A DNA stretch of 64,000 nt from Alphaproteobacteria bacterium. GTDB lineage: Bacteria > Pseudomonadota > Alphaproteobacteria > UBA8366 > Aestuariispiraceae. The stretch lies in NCBI GenBank assembly GCA_024743195.1, contig JANSXE010000008.1, forward strand, positions 1 through 64,000, written 5' to 3'. The notes below the pieces were generated by a model. The model did not search any database and was not told the origin of the DNA. It saw only the letters and a list, made by a program, of their open reading frames with translations. Shown here in pieces: positions 48,293-56,888 of this stretch. The position numbers were made by a program, and so were the translations under genes. Numbering within the stretch: the stretch's first letter is position 1; each line of letters starts with the position of its first letter.

Positions 48293-50023
48293 TCATGGTT
48301 TGTAGCCCAGACGCAGATTGCCCCATTGCCGCCCGCGCACCGTGATCGGGACGGTCATGTCCTTCATCAGGACGAAGGCGCCGCCGCCCATGTCGCGCAG
48401 ATAGCTCTGGATCAGGAAGGGCTGATCGTTCGCACCGGCGGCCTTGCCCGTCCGGTCGGTGAAGATGCGCCGATTGCGGCAGTTGGCGGCGTTCCAGACC
48501 GGATCGTCCGGCCGCTGCGGTTTGGAGTATTTCAGATTGTGGGTCGGCAGATAGCCGTTGCGATCGACCGCCGCGCAGAAGGCGATGCGCTCGTCCGCCT
48601 CCGAGACCGGCTCCTGGATGGGCGGCAGGATGCGGTCCAGGACCGCATTGTAGCGGGTGCTGTGCTGCTGCGGATCGCTGCCCTCGATCGGCCGGTAGTC
48701 GGTGTCGAACAGGGCGTCCAAAGACAGCTCGCCCGTCTCGACCGTGCGCTCGAAGACGGCCGAAACCTCCGCGGCGGCCCGGGTCAGCAGATCGATGAAC
48801 GGCTGGTCGAGCGCGATATGGGCGCGCACGAAGGCCTCCAGCGCCGCCTCCTGACCGGGATCGAGCCGCAACCGGTCGCCGGTCAGCCGACCGCGCAGCG
48901 CGCCCAGTCCGGGGAGGGACAGGGCCGTCTCGCCATCGGGCAGGGGGCCGTCGGCGGCTTCGCTCGCCTGCAGGCGGGCGCCGGCGGCGTCGAGATCGTC
49001 GACCGCGACCGGAATCCGTCGGCCGCCGAGCGTCAGCGTCCCCGTCAGCGTCACCGGCAGGCGCGCCGGCGCATAGTCGCCCGAGCGCGCCTTGGTCGAT
49101 TGGATCGCGGTTCCGAGCCGTCCCTCCAAGGCGCCGATCATCTTGTGAACCTGCACCGCCTGATCGCGTTGGGTGTCGGCCAGGCGGGCCGTCTCCTCCA
49201 CCTTGCCGGAAACGCCGTCGACCGCATCGCTGACCGCCTGCGCCCCGCTTGCGGTCTCCTGCGCGTTGCGGCCGATCTCGCGGATCGCCTCCTGCTGCTG
49301 GCCGACGGCGCCGGCGGCCTCGCCGGAGCAGGCTTCGACCTCGTGGATCGCGGCGCCGATCGATTCGATGGCCGCGACGGCGTCTTTCGTCACCTGCTGG
49401 ATCTCGGCGATCTGTTCGGCGATCCGTTGCGTCGCCTCGGCGGTCTGACCGGCGAGCGACTTCACCTCGCCCGCCACCACCGCGAAGCCCTTTCCGGCGT
49501 CGCCCGCGCGCGCCGCCTCGATCGTCGCATTGAGGGCCAGCAGGTTGGTCTGGCTCGCGATGTCCTCGATCAGTTTCACGATGGCGCCGATCTTGGCGGA
49601 CGCCTGGGAAAGCGCGCCGACGACCTCGCCCGCGCGGCGCGTTTCGGCGACCGCCGTTTCCGCCTGGCTGCTGGTCCGCCCGACCTGCTCCTCGATGACG
49701 GCGGCCGACGCGGCCAATTCTTCCGTGGCCGCCGCCACGGCCTCGACGTTTCGCCCGGCGGCTTCCGCCGTCTCCCGCAGATCGGTGCAGAGTTGCGAGA
49801 CGGCGGCGAGCGCGGCGGCGACGCCTTCCGCGGCGTTCTCCATCACGTCGCTTGCCTCGTTCGCGTCCGCGACGGTGCCTTCGATCTCGCCCTGGAAGGC
49901 GTCGGCGAGCGTCAGGAGTTCGCGCCGCTGCCACAGCAGGGCGGCGTCGGCGGCGCGCACCGCGTCGGCGCCGGCCGCCGAATCCGAGTCTTCAGGGGTC
50001 GGCTTGGCGTCGTCCCAAGGCAT
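48293..50023 (-). CDS. Soluble methyl-accepting chemotaxis protein with PilZ-like and C-terminal sensory region
   Basis: MCP hairpin tip IEDIASQTNLLALNATIEAARAGDAGKGFAVVAGEVKSLA; no transmembrane segment; start MPWDDAKPTPED at 50023. Confidence 0.88.
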   Translation of the reverse strand: MPWDDAKPTPEDSDSAAGADAVRAADAALLWQRRELLTLADAFQGEIEGTVADANEASDVMENAAEGVAAALAAVSQLCTDLRETAEAAGRNVEAVAAATEELAASAAVIEEQVGRTSSQAETAVAETRRAGEVVGALSQASAKIGAIVKLIEDIASQTNLLALNATIEAARAGDAGKGFAVVAGEVKSLAGQTAEATQRIAEQIAEIQQVTKDAVAAIESIGAAIHEVEACSGEAAGAVGQQQEAIREIGRNAQETASGAQAVSDAVDGVSGKVEETARLADTQRDQAVQVHKMIGALEGRLGTAIQSTKARSGDYAPARLPVTLTGTLTLGGRRIPVAVDDLDAAGARLQASEAADGPLPDGETALSLPGLGALRGRLTGDRLRLDPGQEAALEAFVRAHIALDQPFIDLLTRAAAEVSAVFERTVETGELSLDALFDTDYRPIEGSDPQQHSTRYNAVLDRILPPIQEPVSEADERIAFCAAVDRNGYLPTHNLKYSKPQRPDDPVWNAANCRNRRIFTDRTGKAAGANDQPFLIQSYLRDMGGGAFVLMKDMTVPITVRGRQWGNLRLGYKP

Positions 50024-50191
50024 AGGCGGCGTCCTCCTGCTCTCTTTTCCGGTCGCGCGGGCGGCCCGGTTTTCCGGGTCTTGCACACGCGCCGCGCGTC
50101 TTTCTTCGCATCCTGTGGATGGTCATACTCTGGTAAGGGTTAACGAATGGATAACCGGCGCGGGGTCGCGCTTGGTCGCGCCCCAGAAAAC

Positions 50192-50212
50192 TTGTTTGTG
50201 TACGAATGAATT
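50192..50212. promoter_or_regulatory. Operator-like motif upstream of hyuA (copy 1 of 2)
   Basis: TTGTTTGTGTACGAATGAATT; 19/21 identical to 62226-62246; near-palindromic core TTGTGTACGAA. Confidence 0.6.
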
Positions 50213-50295
50213 GACCGGCGCCTGGAATTCGGAGACGGTTGCGAGCCGGCGCGCCGCGCGAACGCGCCGACGGGCGGTACAGGACCGGGCAAGGG

Positions 50296-52371
50296 ATGGC
50301 GAGGGCTATGGGCGGCGGGATCGTCGGCTGCGACGTGGGCGGCACCTTCACCGACCTGATCTATATCGAGACCGATCCGACGGGCGGCGGCGCGGGCGCG
50401 GTCCGCATCGCCAAGGCCCCGACGACGCTCGACAATCAGGCCTTCGGCGTGCTGCACGCGCTGGATTCGGCCGGCGCCGACGCGGCGGCGATCGACGCGC
50501 TGGTGCACGGCACGACGACCACGACCAACGCGGTGCTGGAGCGCAAGCTCGCCAAGACCGGCCTGATCACCACCGCGGGCTTTCGCGACGTGTTGGAGCT
50601 GGGCCGGCGCACCCGCCCGCACAGCTATGGGCTGAAGGGGGCGTTCCGGCCGCTGATCCCGCGCGAACTGCGGCTTGAGGTTCCGGAGCGCCTGGATGCG
50701 GACGGCGAGGTGGTGACGCCGCTCGACGAAGCCGCGGTGCGCCGGGCGGTCGAGGCGCTGATGGCGGCGGGATGCGAAGCGCTGGTGATCCATTTCCTGC
50801 ACGCCTACAAGAATCCCGCGCACGAACGCCGCGCGGCCGAGATCGCCGCGGAGCTCTGGCCCAACCGCTACATCACCCAAGGCCATGCGCTCCTGAGCGA
50901 GTATCGCGAGTACGAGCGCGGCGTGACCGCCGCGGTCAACGCCTCCGTCCAGCCGATCCTGGAGCGCTATATCGCCCGCCTCGCGGACGAACTGGCGGGC
51001 CGCGGCTACGCCAAGGATCTGCTCGTCATGCAGGGCAATGGCGGCGTCGTCTCCGGCCGTATCGTCGCGGAGACGGCGGTCAACACCGTGATGTCCGGCC
51101 CGGCCTCGGGCGTGATGGCGGCGGCCTACACGGGCGCGGCGGCGGGGGTCGACACGCTCATCACCTTCGACATGGGCGGCACCAGCTGCGACGTGGGCCT
51201 GATCCGCGACGGCGCGCCCCAGGTCTCCAACGAGCTGGAGATCGAGTACGCCATGCCCGTCCACGTGCCCATGGTCGACGTCCACACGATCGGGGCGGGC
51301 GGCGGCTCGATCGCCGCGATCGACGAGGGCGGCCTGTTGCGCGTCGGGCCGGAAAGCGCGGGCGCGACCCCGGGGCCGATCTGCTACGGCCGCGGCGGGA
51401 CGGAGCCCACGATCACCGACGCGAACCTGGCGCTCGGGCGGCTCGACCCGGACGCGCTGCTGGCGGTCGACAACCCGGTCAGCCTGTGGGACGTGCGAGA
51501 GGCGATCGGCGCGCGGATCGGCCGGCCGCTCGGCCTCGACTGGGAGCAGGCCGCCGCCGCCATCCTGCGCATCGCCGACGACAAGATGGCCGGCGCGGTG
51601 CGCATGGTCTCGCTCAGCCGCGGGCACGATCCGCGCGACTTCGCGCTCTTCCCCTTCGGCGGGGCGGGCCCGCTGCACGCCGCCTCGATCGCGCGGGAAT
51701 TGGGCGTGCCGAGGCTGTTGATCCCGGCGCGGCCCGGCGTGACCAACGCGCTCGGCTGCGTCGTGGCCGACCTGCGGCACGACTACGTCAACACGCTGAA
51801 CGAGCCAATGGGGACGGTCGACATGGCCGAAGTCCGCGCGGTGCTGGAGGAGCAGATCGCGCAGGGTCGCGAGACGATCGCGCGCGAAGGCGCGGCGGTC
51901 GAGGCCGTGCGCGTGCTGCACAGCGCCGACATGCAGTTCGTCGGGCAGAGCCACCTGCTCTCGGTTCCCGTCTCCGGCCCGGACGTCAGCCGCGAGACGC
52001 TGCAGCAAGCGTTCGAGGCCGCTTATTGGGCGCGCTTCGAGGTCAGCCTGCCGGAGATCAAGGCCAACCTCGTGAACCTGCACACCGCCGTCATCGGCAA
52101 GCGCCCGCCGGTCGATCTGTCGAACCTGATCGACGAGCCGCGCGCCGACAGCCTGGACGGCGCGCGAACCGGAATGCGCCCGGTCTGGTTCGCGGGCGCC
52201 GGCTGGGTGGAGACCCCCCTCTACGCCCGCGGCAAGCTGGCGACCGGCTTCACCATCGCCGGGCCGGCGATCGTCGAACAGCTCGACACCACCATCGTGA
52301 TCGAGCCCGACATGACCGCGAGCGTGGACGCCATGGGCAATCTCGACGTGCGGATCGGAGGCGCAGCATGA
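50296..52371 (+). CDS. Hydantoinase/oxoprolinase family protein, A-type subunit
   Basis: VGCDVGGTFTDLIYIE, HGTTTTTNAVLERK, FDMGGTSCDVGLI. Start chosen at ATG 50296. Confidence 0.92.
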   Translation: MARAMGGGIVGCDVGGTFTDLIYIETDPTGGGAGAVRIAKAPTTLDNQAFGVLHALDSAGADAAAIDALVHGTTTTTNAVLERKLAKTGLITTAGFRDVLELGRRTRPHSYGLKGAFRPLIPRELRLEVPERLDADGEVVTPLDEAAVRRAVEALMAAGCEALVIHFLHAYKNPAHERRAAEIAAELWPNRYITQGHALLSEYREYERGVTAAVNASVQPILERYIARLADELAGRGYAKDLLVMQGNGGVVSGRIVAETAVNTVMSGPASGVMAAAYTGAAAGVDTLITFDMGGTSCDVGLIRDGAPQVSNELEIEYAMPVHVPMVDVHTIGAGGGSIAAIDEGGLLRVGPESAGATPGPICYGRGGTEPTITDANLALGRLDPDALLAVDNPVSLWDVREAIGARIGRPLGLDWEQAAAAILRIADDKMAGAVRMVSLSRGHDPRDFALFPFGGAGPLHAASIARELGVPRLLIPARPGVTNALGCVVADLRHDYVNTLNEPMGTVDMAEVRAVLEEQIAQGRETIAREGAAVEAVRVLHSADMQFVGQSHLLSVPVSGPDVSRETLQQAFEAAYWARFEVSLPEIKANLVNLHTAVIGKRPPVDLSNLIDEPRADSLDGARTGMRPVWFAGAGWVETPLYARGKLATGFTIAGPAIVEQLDTTIVIEPDMTASVDAMGNLDVRIGGAA

Positions 52372-54098
52372 CGGCCGAGACGATCGATCCCGTCACCCTG
52401 ACGGTGATCCAGAACGGGCTCGCCCAGGTCTGCAACGAGATGGACCTGGCCTTCTGCCGGGCCGCCTTCTCGCCGGTGATTTCGGAGGCGATGGACCGCT
52501 CCGACGGGATCTACGCGGCCGGCGACGGCGCGCTGATCGCGCAAGGCGAGCTCGGCCTGCCGGTCTTCGTCGGCACCATGCAGTACGGCACCCAAGCGGT
52601 GATCGAGCGGGTCGCGAACCCCGAGCCCGACGACGTCATCCTGTGCAACGACCCCTATCTGGGCGGCACGCATCTGATGGACGTGCGCTTCTACCGGCCC
52701 TTCTTCTACAAGGGGCGGCTCTATTGCTGGCTGGCCAACACCGGGCACTGGCCGGATACGGGCGGCATGGTGCCGGGCGGCTTCTCCGCCCGCGCGACGG
52801 AGGTGGAGCAGGAAGGTCTGCGCCTGCCGCCGGTCAAGCTCTTCAAGCGGGGCGTCCTCGACGCCGAAATCCTGGCCATCATCCAGTCCAACATCCGCAT
52901 CGCCGACCAGCGGATCGGTGACATTCAGGCCCAGGCGGCGGCCCTGAAGATCGGCGACCGGCGGCTCACCGCGCTGCTCGACCGCTATGGCGAGGAGACG
53001 GTGACGGCCGCGATCGGACAGTTGCGCCGGCGCGCCGCGCAGCTCATGCGCGCCAAGATCGCCAAGATCCCCGACGGCGTCTACGAAGGCGAGGCCTTCG
53101 TCGACAGCGACGGCGTGGTGGACGAGCCGTTGCGCATCGCGATGAAGATCACGGTCGTGGGCGACGAGATGATTTTCGACATGTCGGGGAGTTCGCCCCC
53201 CTGCCGGGGGCCGATGAACAGCGTCATCGCCACCACCCGCTCGTCGGTCTATCTGGCGATGAAGCACATCTTCCCGGACGTGCCGCTGAACGCCGGGACC
53301 TACGAACCGCTGAAGATCCTCGATCCGAAGGGCACCTTCCTCTATGCGGAGTATCCGCGGCCCGTCTCCGGCTGCGCCGCCGAGGTCTCCCAGCGTATCG
53401 CCGAAGCCGTCTTCGCGGCGCTGACCGAGGCCATCCCGGACGAGCTGTTCGCCGCGCCCGCCGGCTCCAGCGGCAATTTCGCGCTCGGCGGCTCCGACCC
53501 GCAGACCGGGCGGTCCTACGTGATGTACGTGATCTCCGGCGGCGGCTATGGCGGCTATGCGGAAGGCGACGGGCTCTCCAACGGCTGTTCGACCATCGGC
53601 ATCTCCAAGTCGCAGCCGGTGGAGGTGCTGGAGCAGTACTATCCCGTCCTGTTCCACCGATACGCCCTGCATGACGGCTCCGCCGGCGCCGGCGCCAGCC
53701 GCGGGGGGCTCGGGCTCAGCTACGCCGTCTCGGTGCGGCGGGGGGAGGCGCGCGCCTCCATGGTGATGGATCATGGCCGCACCGGTCCCCAGGGCGCGCT
53801 GGGCGGCGCCGACGGCGGGCCGAACCGGGTGCGCTTCCAGTTCAAGGACGGCCGCAGCTACGAGCCCGAGCACAAGTCGAAGGACCAGGACGTCACCATC
53901 CGTCCGGGCGACGTCGTTCATGTCTCCACCCCCGGCGGCGGCGGTTTCGGCGATCCGATGCGCCGCGACCCGGCCAAGGTCGCCGCCGACGTCGCCAAGG
54001 GCTATTACGACGCCGAGGCGGCGCGCGCCCACTATGCCGTCGTCCTCGCCCCCGATGGGTCGGTGGATGCGGCCGAGACCGCGCGGCTGCGCGGCTAG
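52368..54098 (+). CDS. Hydantoinase B/oxoprolinase family protein
   Basis: TIDPVTLTVIQNGLAQVCNEMD, DVILCNDPYLGGTHLMDVRF, VSTPGGGGFGDPMRRDP; ATGA overlap with the A subunit. Confidence 0.93.
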   Translation: MTAETIDPVTLTVIQNGLAQVCNEMDLAFCRAAFSPVISEAMDRSDGIYAAGDGALIAQGELGLPVFVGTMQYGTQAVIERVANPEPDDVILCNDPYLGGTHLMDVRFYRPFFYKGRLYCWLANTGHWPDTGGMVPGGFSARATEVEQEGLRLPPVKLFKRGVLDAEILAIIQSNIRIADQRIGDIQAQAAALKIGDRRLTALLDRYGEETVTAAIGQLRRRAAQLMRAKIAKIPDGVYEGEAFVDSDGVVDEPLRIAMKITVVGDEMIFDMSGSSPPCRGPMNSVIATTRSSVYLAMKHIFPDVPLNAGTYEPLKILDPKGTFLYAEYPRPVSGCAAEVSQRIAEAVFAALTEAIPDELFAAPAGSSGNFALGGSDPQTGRSYVMYVISGGGYGGYAEGDGLSNGCSTIGISKSQPVEVLEQYYPVLFHRYALHDGSAGAGASRGGLGLSYAVSVRRGEARASMVMDHGRTGPQGALGGADGGPNRVRFQFKDGRSYEPEHKSKDQDVTIRPGDVVHVSTPGGGGFGDPMRRDPAKVAADVAKGYYDAEAARAHYAVVLAPDGSVDAAETARLRG

Positions 54099-54208
54099 CA
54101 GCCAACCCGCCTTCGCCGCGCTGGCGGGCGCCGCGCCGCCGCCGACCTCGCGCTCAACGCGCCCTTTCGCCCTCTTCGCATTGACGGTGACGGCGCAACC
54201 GTTCCGGC

Positions 54209-54925
54209 TTACGCCGCCTTCGCCGGGCGCGCTTCGCGCAGCGCCTCCAGCACCCTGGCGCTCAGACTGTCCAACGACATCGGATTCTGACCGGTCACCA
54301 GATTGCCGTCGCGCACCGCGTAGGAGGTGAAGGCGTCGCCGCCCTCGAATCGGGCGCCGAGTTCGCGCAGCCTGCTCTCCAACAGGAACGGGACCACGCC
54401 GTCGAGCTCGACGCCGCGCTCCTCTTCGTCGGTGAAGCTGTTGATCGCCTTGCCGGCGACGATGGGCGCGCCGTTCGCGTCGCGGGCGCCGACCAGACCC
54501 GCGGGCCCGTGACAGACGGCGGCGACCGGCTTGCCCGCCTGATAGAAGGCGCTCACCAACTGGGCGAGCGTTTCGTTGTCCGCCATGTCCCACATGGTCC
54601 CGTGGCCGCCCGGCAGGTAGATCGCGTCATAGCTGTCCGGATTGACGTCGCCGAGCGCCACCGTCCCCCGGATCGCCGCCATGGCCGCGCCGTCCCTGAG
54701 GAAGCGTTCGGCGCTTTCCGCATTCTCGCCGTCGGGTTTGCGGCTGTTCGGGTCGATCGGCGCCTCGCCGCCGCGAATGGAGGCGATGTCGACCGTGTGG
54801 CCGGCGTCCGTGAACGCGTAGTAGGGATGCGTCAGCTCCTCCAGGTGAAAGCCGGTTTTTGCGCCGGTGTCGCCGAGTTGGTCGTGCGAGGTGGTGACGA
54901 TCAGGATGCGCTTGCTGTCGGCCAT
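54209..54925 (-). CDS. DJ-1/PfpI-type class I glutamine amidotransferase-like protein (HchA-like)
   Basis: DAIYLPGGHGTMWDMADNETLAQLVSAFYQAGKPVAAVCHGPAGLV nucleophile elbow (AVCHGP). Confidence 0.9.
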   Translation of the reverse strand: MADSKRILIVTTSHDQLGDTGAKTGFHLEELTHPYYAFTDAGHTVDIASIRGGEAPIDPNSRKPDGENAESAERFLRDGAAMAAIRGTVALGDVNPDSYDAIYLPGGHGTMWDMADNETLAQLVSAFYQAGKPVAAVCHGPAGLVGARDANGAPIVAGKAINSFTDEEERGVELDGVVPFLLESRLRELGARFEGGDAFTSYAVRDGNLVTGQNPMSLDSLSARVLEALREARPAKAA

Positions 54926-55333
54926 ATGCGATAGGCTCCTTTGCTTGCCTGTTTGCCGTGCGTTGACTGCACACCCCGGACCTGGGCGCCGTATCCATCA
55001 TTTAAACCCTTTGCGAATGATGGGTTTCGACGCCACGGAACCGCCGCAATCGGGCCGCATCCCGGCCATCGACGCCGTCGATCCTGTCGGCAATCCCGAT
55101 CCGGGGCGCGGCCCGTGCGGGGCGGACTGCGGACCCACGGCGGCGCGTCGACCCCCTCACGGCAAGCCGCCGACCTCCGCTCCGCGCAGCGCTGCGCCCC
55201 GGTCGGGAGGCCTTCCCCTGCAAGAGAGCCGCTGTCTGTCCGTCGTCCCGGACGGCCGATCGGCTGATCCGGGACCCGGCAGCCTGTGGCGCGGGCAGCG
55301 CCGACCGTTCTGGATCCCGGGTCTCCGCTGCGC

Positions 55334-55369
55334 GGCGCCCGGGACGGCGCCCGGGACGGCGCCCGGGAC
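55334..55369. repeat. 12-bp tandem repeat, 3 copies, intergenic
   Basis: GGCGCCCGGGAC x3 followed by GGCGGCGGGC. Confidence 0.88.
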
Positions 55370-55425
55370 GGCGGCGGGCGGCGCGCCACCGACTGGAGGG
55401 CGCGGCTCCTTCGCGGATCTGACCC

Positions 55426-56016
55426 TCAGCGCAGCCCGTCGCGTTTCGAGATTCCAGCGACCGTCAGGCCGCCGACCCGCTCGTGGATCCGTCCGCCGTC
55501 GGCCATGGCGATCGCGTAGACGATCTCGCGCGGGCGCGGGGCGTCCGCGACGCGCACCTCGATGGCGGAGAAGTGGCTGCGCACATAGGCCGCGTCGATA
55601 TGGCCCAGCGGCACGTCGAGGCCCGCCCCCGCCGCGCCGACCTTCTTCGACGACGGCACGATGGCGAGCGCCTCCCCCAGCAGGCGCCGCATGGCGTAGC
55701 CGCCGGGGACGTGCCACAGCGCGCCGTGCTCCAACTCCCCCTCCACGCCGACGATGGCGCCCTTGCCATAGGCTTCGATCGCGGACGCGTCGCCGCCCAT
55801 GGCGGCGAGCAGACGCTCGGCCATCTCGTCGCCGAGCGGTTTCAGCGTCTCCATGAAGCTCTCGATCTCGGGCGAATAGCTCCCGGCGAAGGGATTGGCG
55901 ATCACGGCCGCCGCCCAGCCGACGCGCACGGGGCGGGCCGGCGGCGGACCGAATTCGTGGCGGATTTCCTCGACATGGGTGGCGATCTTGCGGATCTCGA
56001 CGGCGGCTTCGCTCAT
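55426..56016 (-). CDS. Amino acid synthesis (AA_synth, DUF1185-type) family protein
   Basis: GWAAAVIANPFAGSYSPEIESFMETLKPLGDEMAERLLAAMGGDASAIEAYGKGAIVGVEGELEHGALWHVPGGYAMRRLLG. Confidence 0.85.
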   Translation of the reverse strand: MSEAAVEIRKIATHVEEIRHEFGPPPARPVRVGWAAAVIANPFAGSYSPEIESFMETLKPLGDEMAERLLAAMGGDASAIEAYGKGAIVGVEGELEHGALWHVPGGYAMRRLLGEALAIVPSSKKVGAAGAGLDVPLGHIDAAYVRSHFSAIEVRVADAPRPREIVYAIAMADGGRIHERVGGLTVAGISKRDGLR

Positions 56017-56888
56017 GCGCTGAGGCTCCTGGGGGATGAGGTCGTGTTGGGGGCGGCGAGGGGGCCGACGGCGCGGCGCGCGCCCTTGAGGCTGAGGACC
56101 GCGGCTTCGATCAAACCCTGGGCGCAGCACCATGCCGCCAGCCCGGCGCCGGCGTCGAGCGCGCGGTCGATCGTCGCCGCCGGCAGCGGCCCGACTTGGG
56201 TCGCAACCAACCGGTCGCCCAGGTCGCTGTCCGGATCGAGGCTGTGCGCCGGCGCGCGCCGGATGGCGGGGTCGTCGCAGTCGGTCGCGTTGGCGATCAG
56301 CGTCGCCGCCGCGTCGGCGGCGGCGGCCGTTGCGGCCAGCACGGTGACGGCGTCCGCGATTCCCAGCGAGAAGGAGCGGCCGCCGCGCCCGCTGGTGGCG
56401 AGGCCGCGCGCCGGCTGCGCGGCGTCGAGGCGCACCGTTCCAGCCGCTTCCAGCGTCTCGTCATTCGCGACAAGGCCGGCGGTCAGGCAGGCGTCGCCGG
56501 TCAGGTGGAAGGCGATGTCGCCGCCGTTGTTCACATAGGCCTTGGCGAGGCGCCGGCGGGTCGTCAGCGCGGCCAGCATCTGGTCCGCAACCGCGCCGGC
56601 CACCGCCGCCATCGGCGTGATGAAGGCCGTATCGGCGAAGGGCAGGCAGGCCCACCGCATGCGCTGGGCGACCGGGCCCCGCGGCGTCTCGTCCGACACG
56701 GGCCGGCGCAGCAGCGGCAGCTCGGCGGCGAGACGGGGCAGGATGTCGGGAAAGGCGGCCTCCGCCTGGGCGTAGGCGGCCTCGACCTCCGCCCGGTCGC
56801 CCTCCGCTTCGATCAGCAGGTCGATGGGGCCGTGCTGGAAGTGCCGCCGGCCGTCCGGCAGCCGGGCGAGGAGCGGGGCCGCGCTCAT
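56013..56888 (-). CDS. UPF0280 family protein (ApbE-like fold)
   Basis: FITPMAAVAGAVADQMLAAL, AYVNNGGDIAFHL, ATSGRGGRSFSLGIADAVTVLA; overlaps both neighbours by 4 bp. Confidence 0.83.
   Translation of the reverse strand: MSAAPLLARLPDGRRHFQHGPIDLLIEAEGDRAEVEAAYAQAEAAFPDILPRLAAELPLLRRPVSDETPRGPVAQRMRWACLPFADTAFITPMAAVAGAVADQMLAALTTRRRLAKAYVNNGGDIAFHLTGDACLTAGLVANDETLEAAGTVRLDAAQPARGLATSGRGGRSFSLGIADAVTVLAATAAAADAAATLIANATDCDDPAIRRAPAHSLDPDSDLGDRLVATQVGPLPAATIDRALDAGAGLAAWCCAQGLIEAAVLSLKGARRAVGPLAAPNTTSSPRSLSA

Noticed and set aside
54926-55425. Possible hidden gene in the 500-bp gap between the DJ-1 and AA_synth genes
   Set aside because: ORFs there are R/P/G-rich without recognised domains; no tRNA or known RNA structure recognised.
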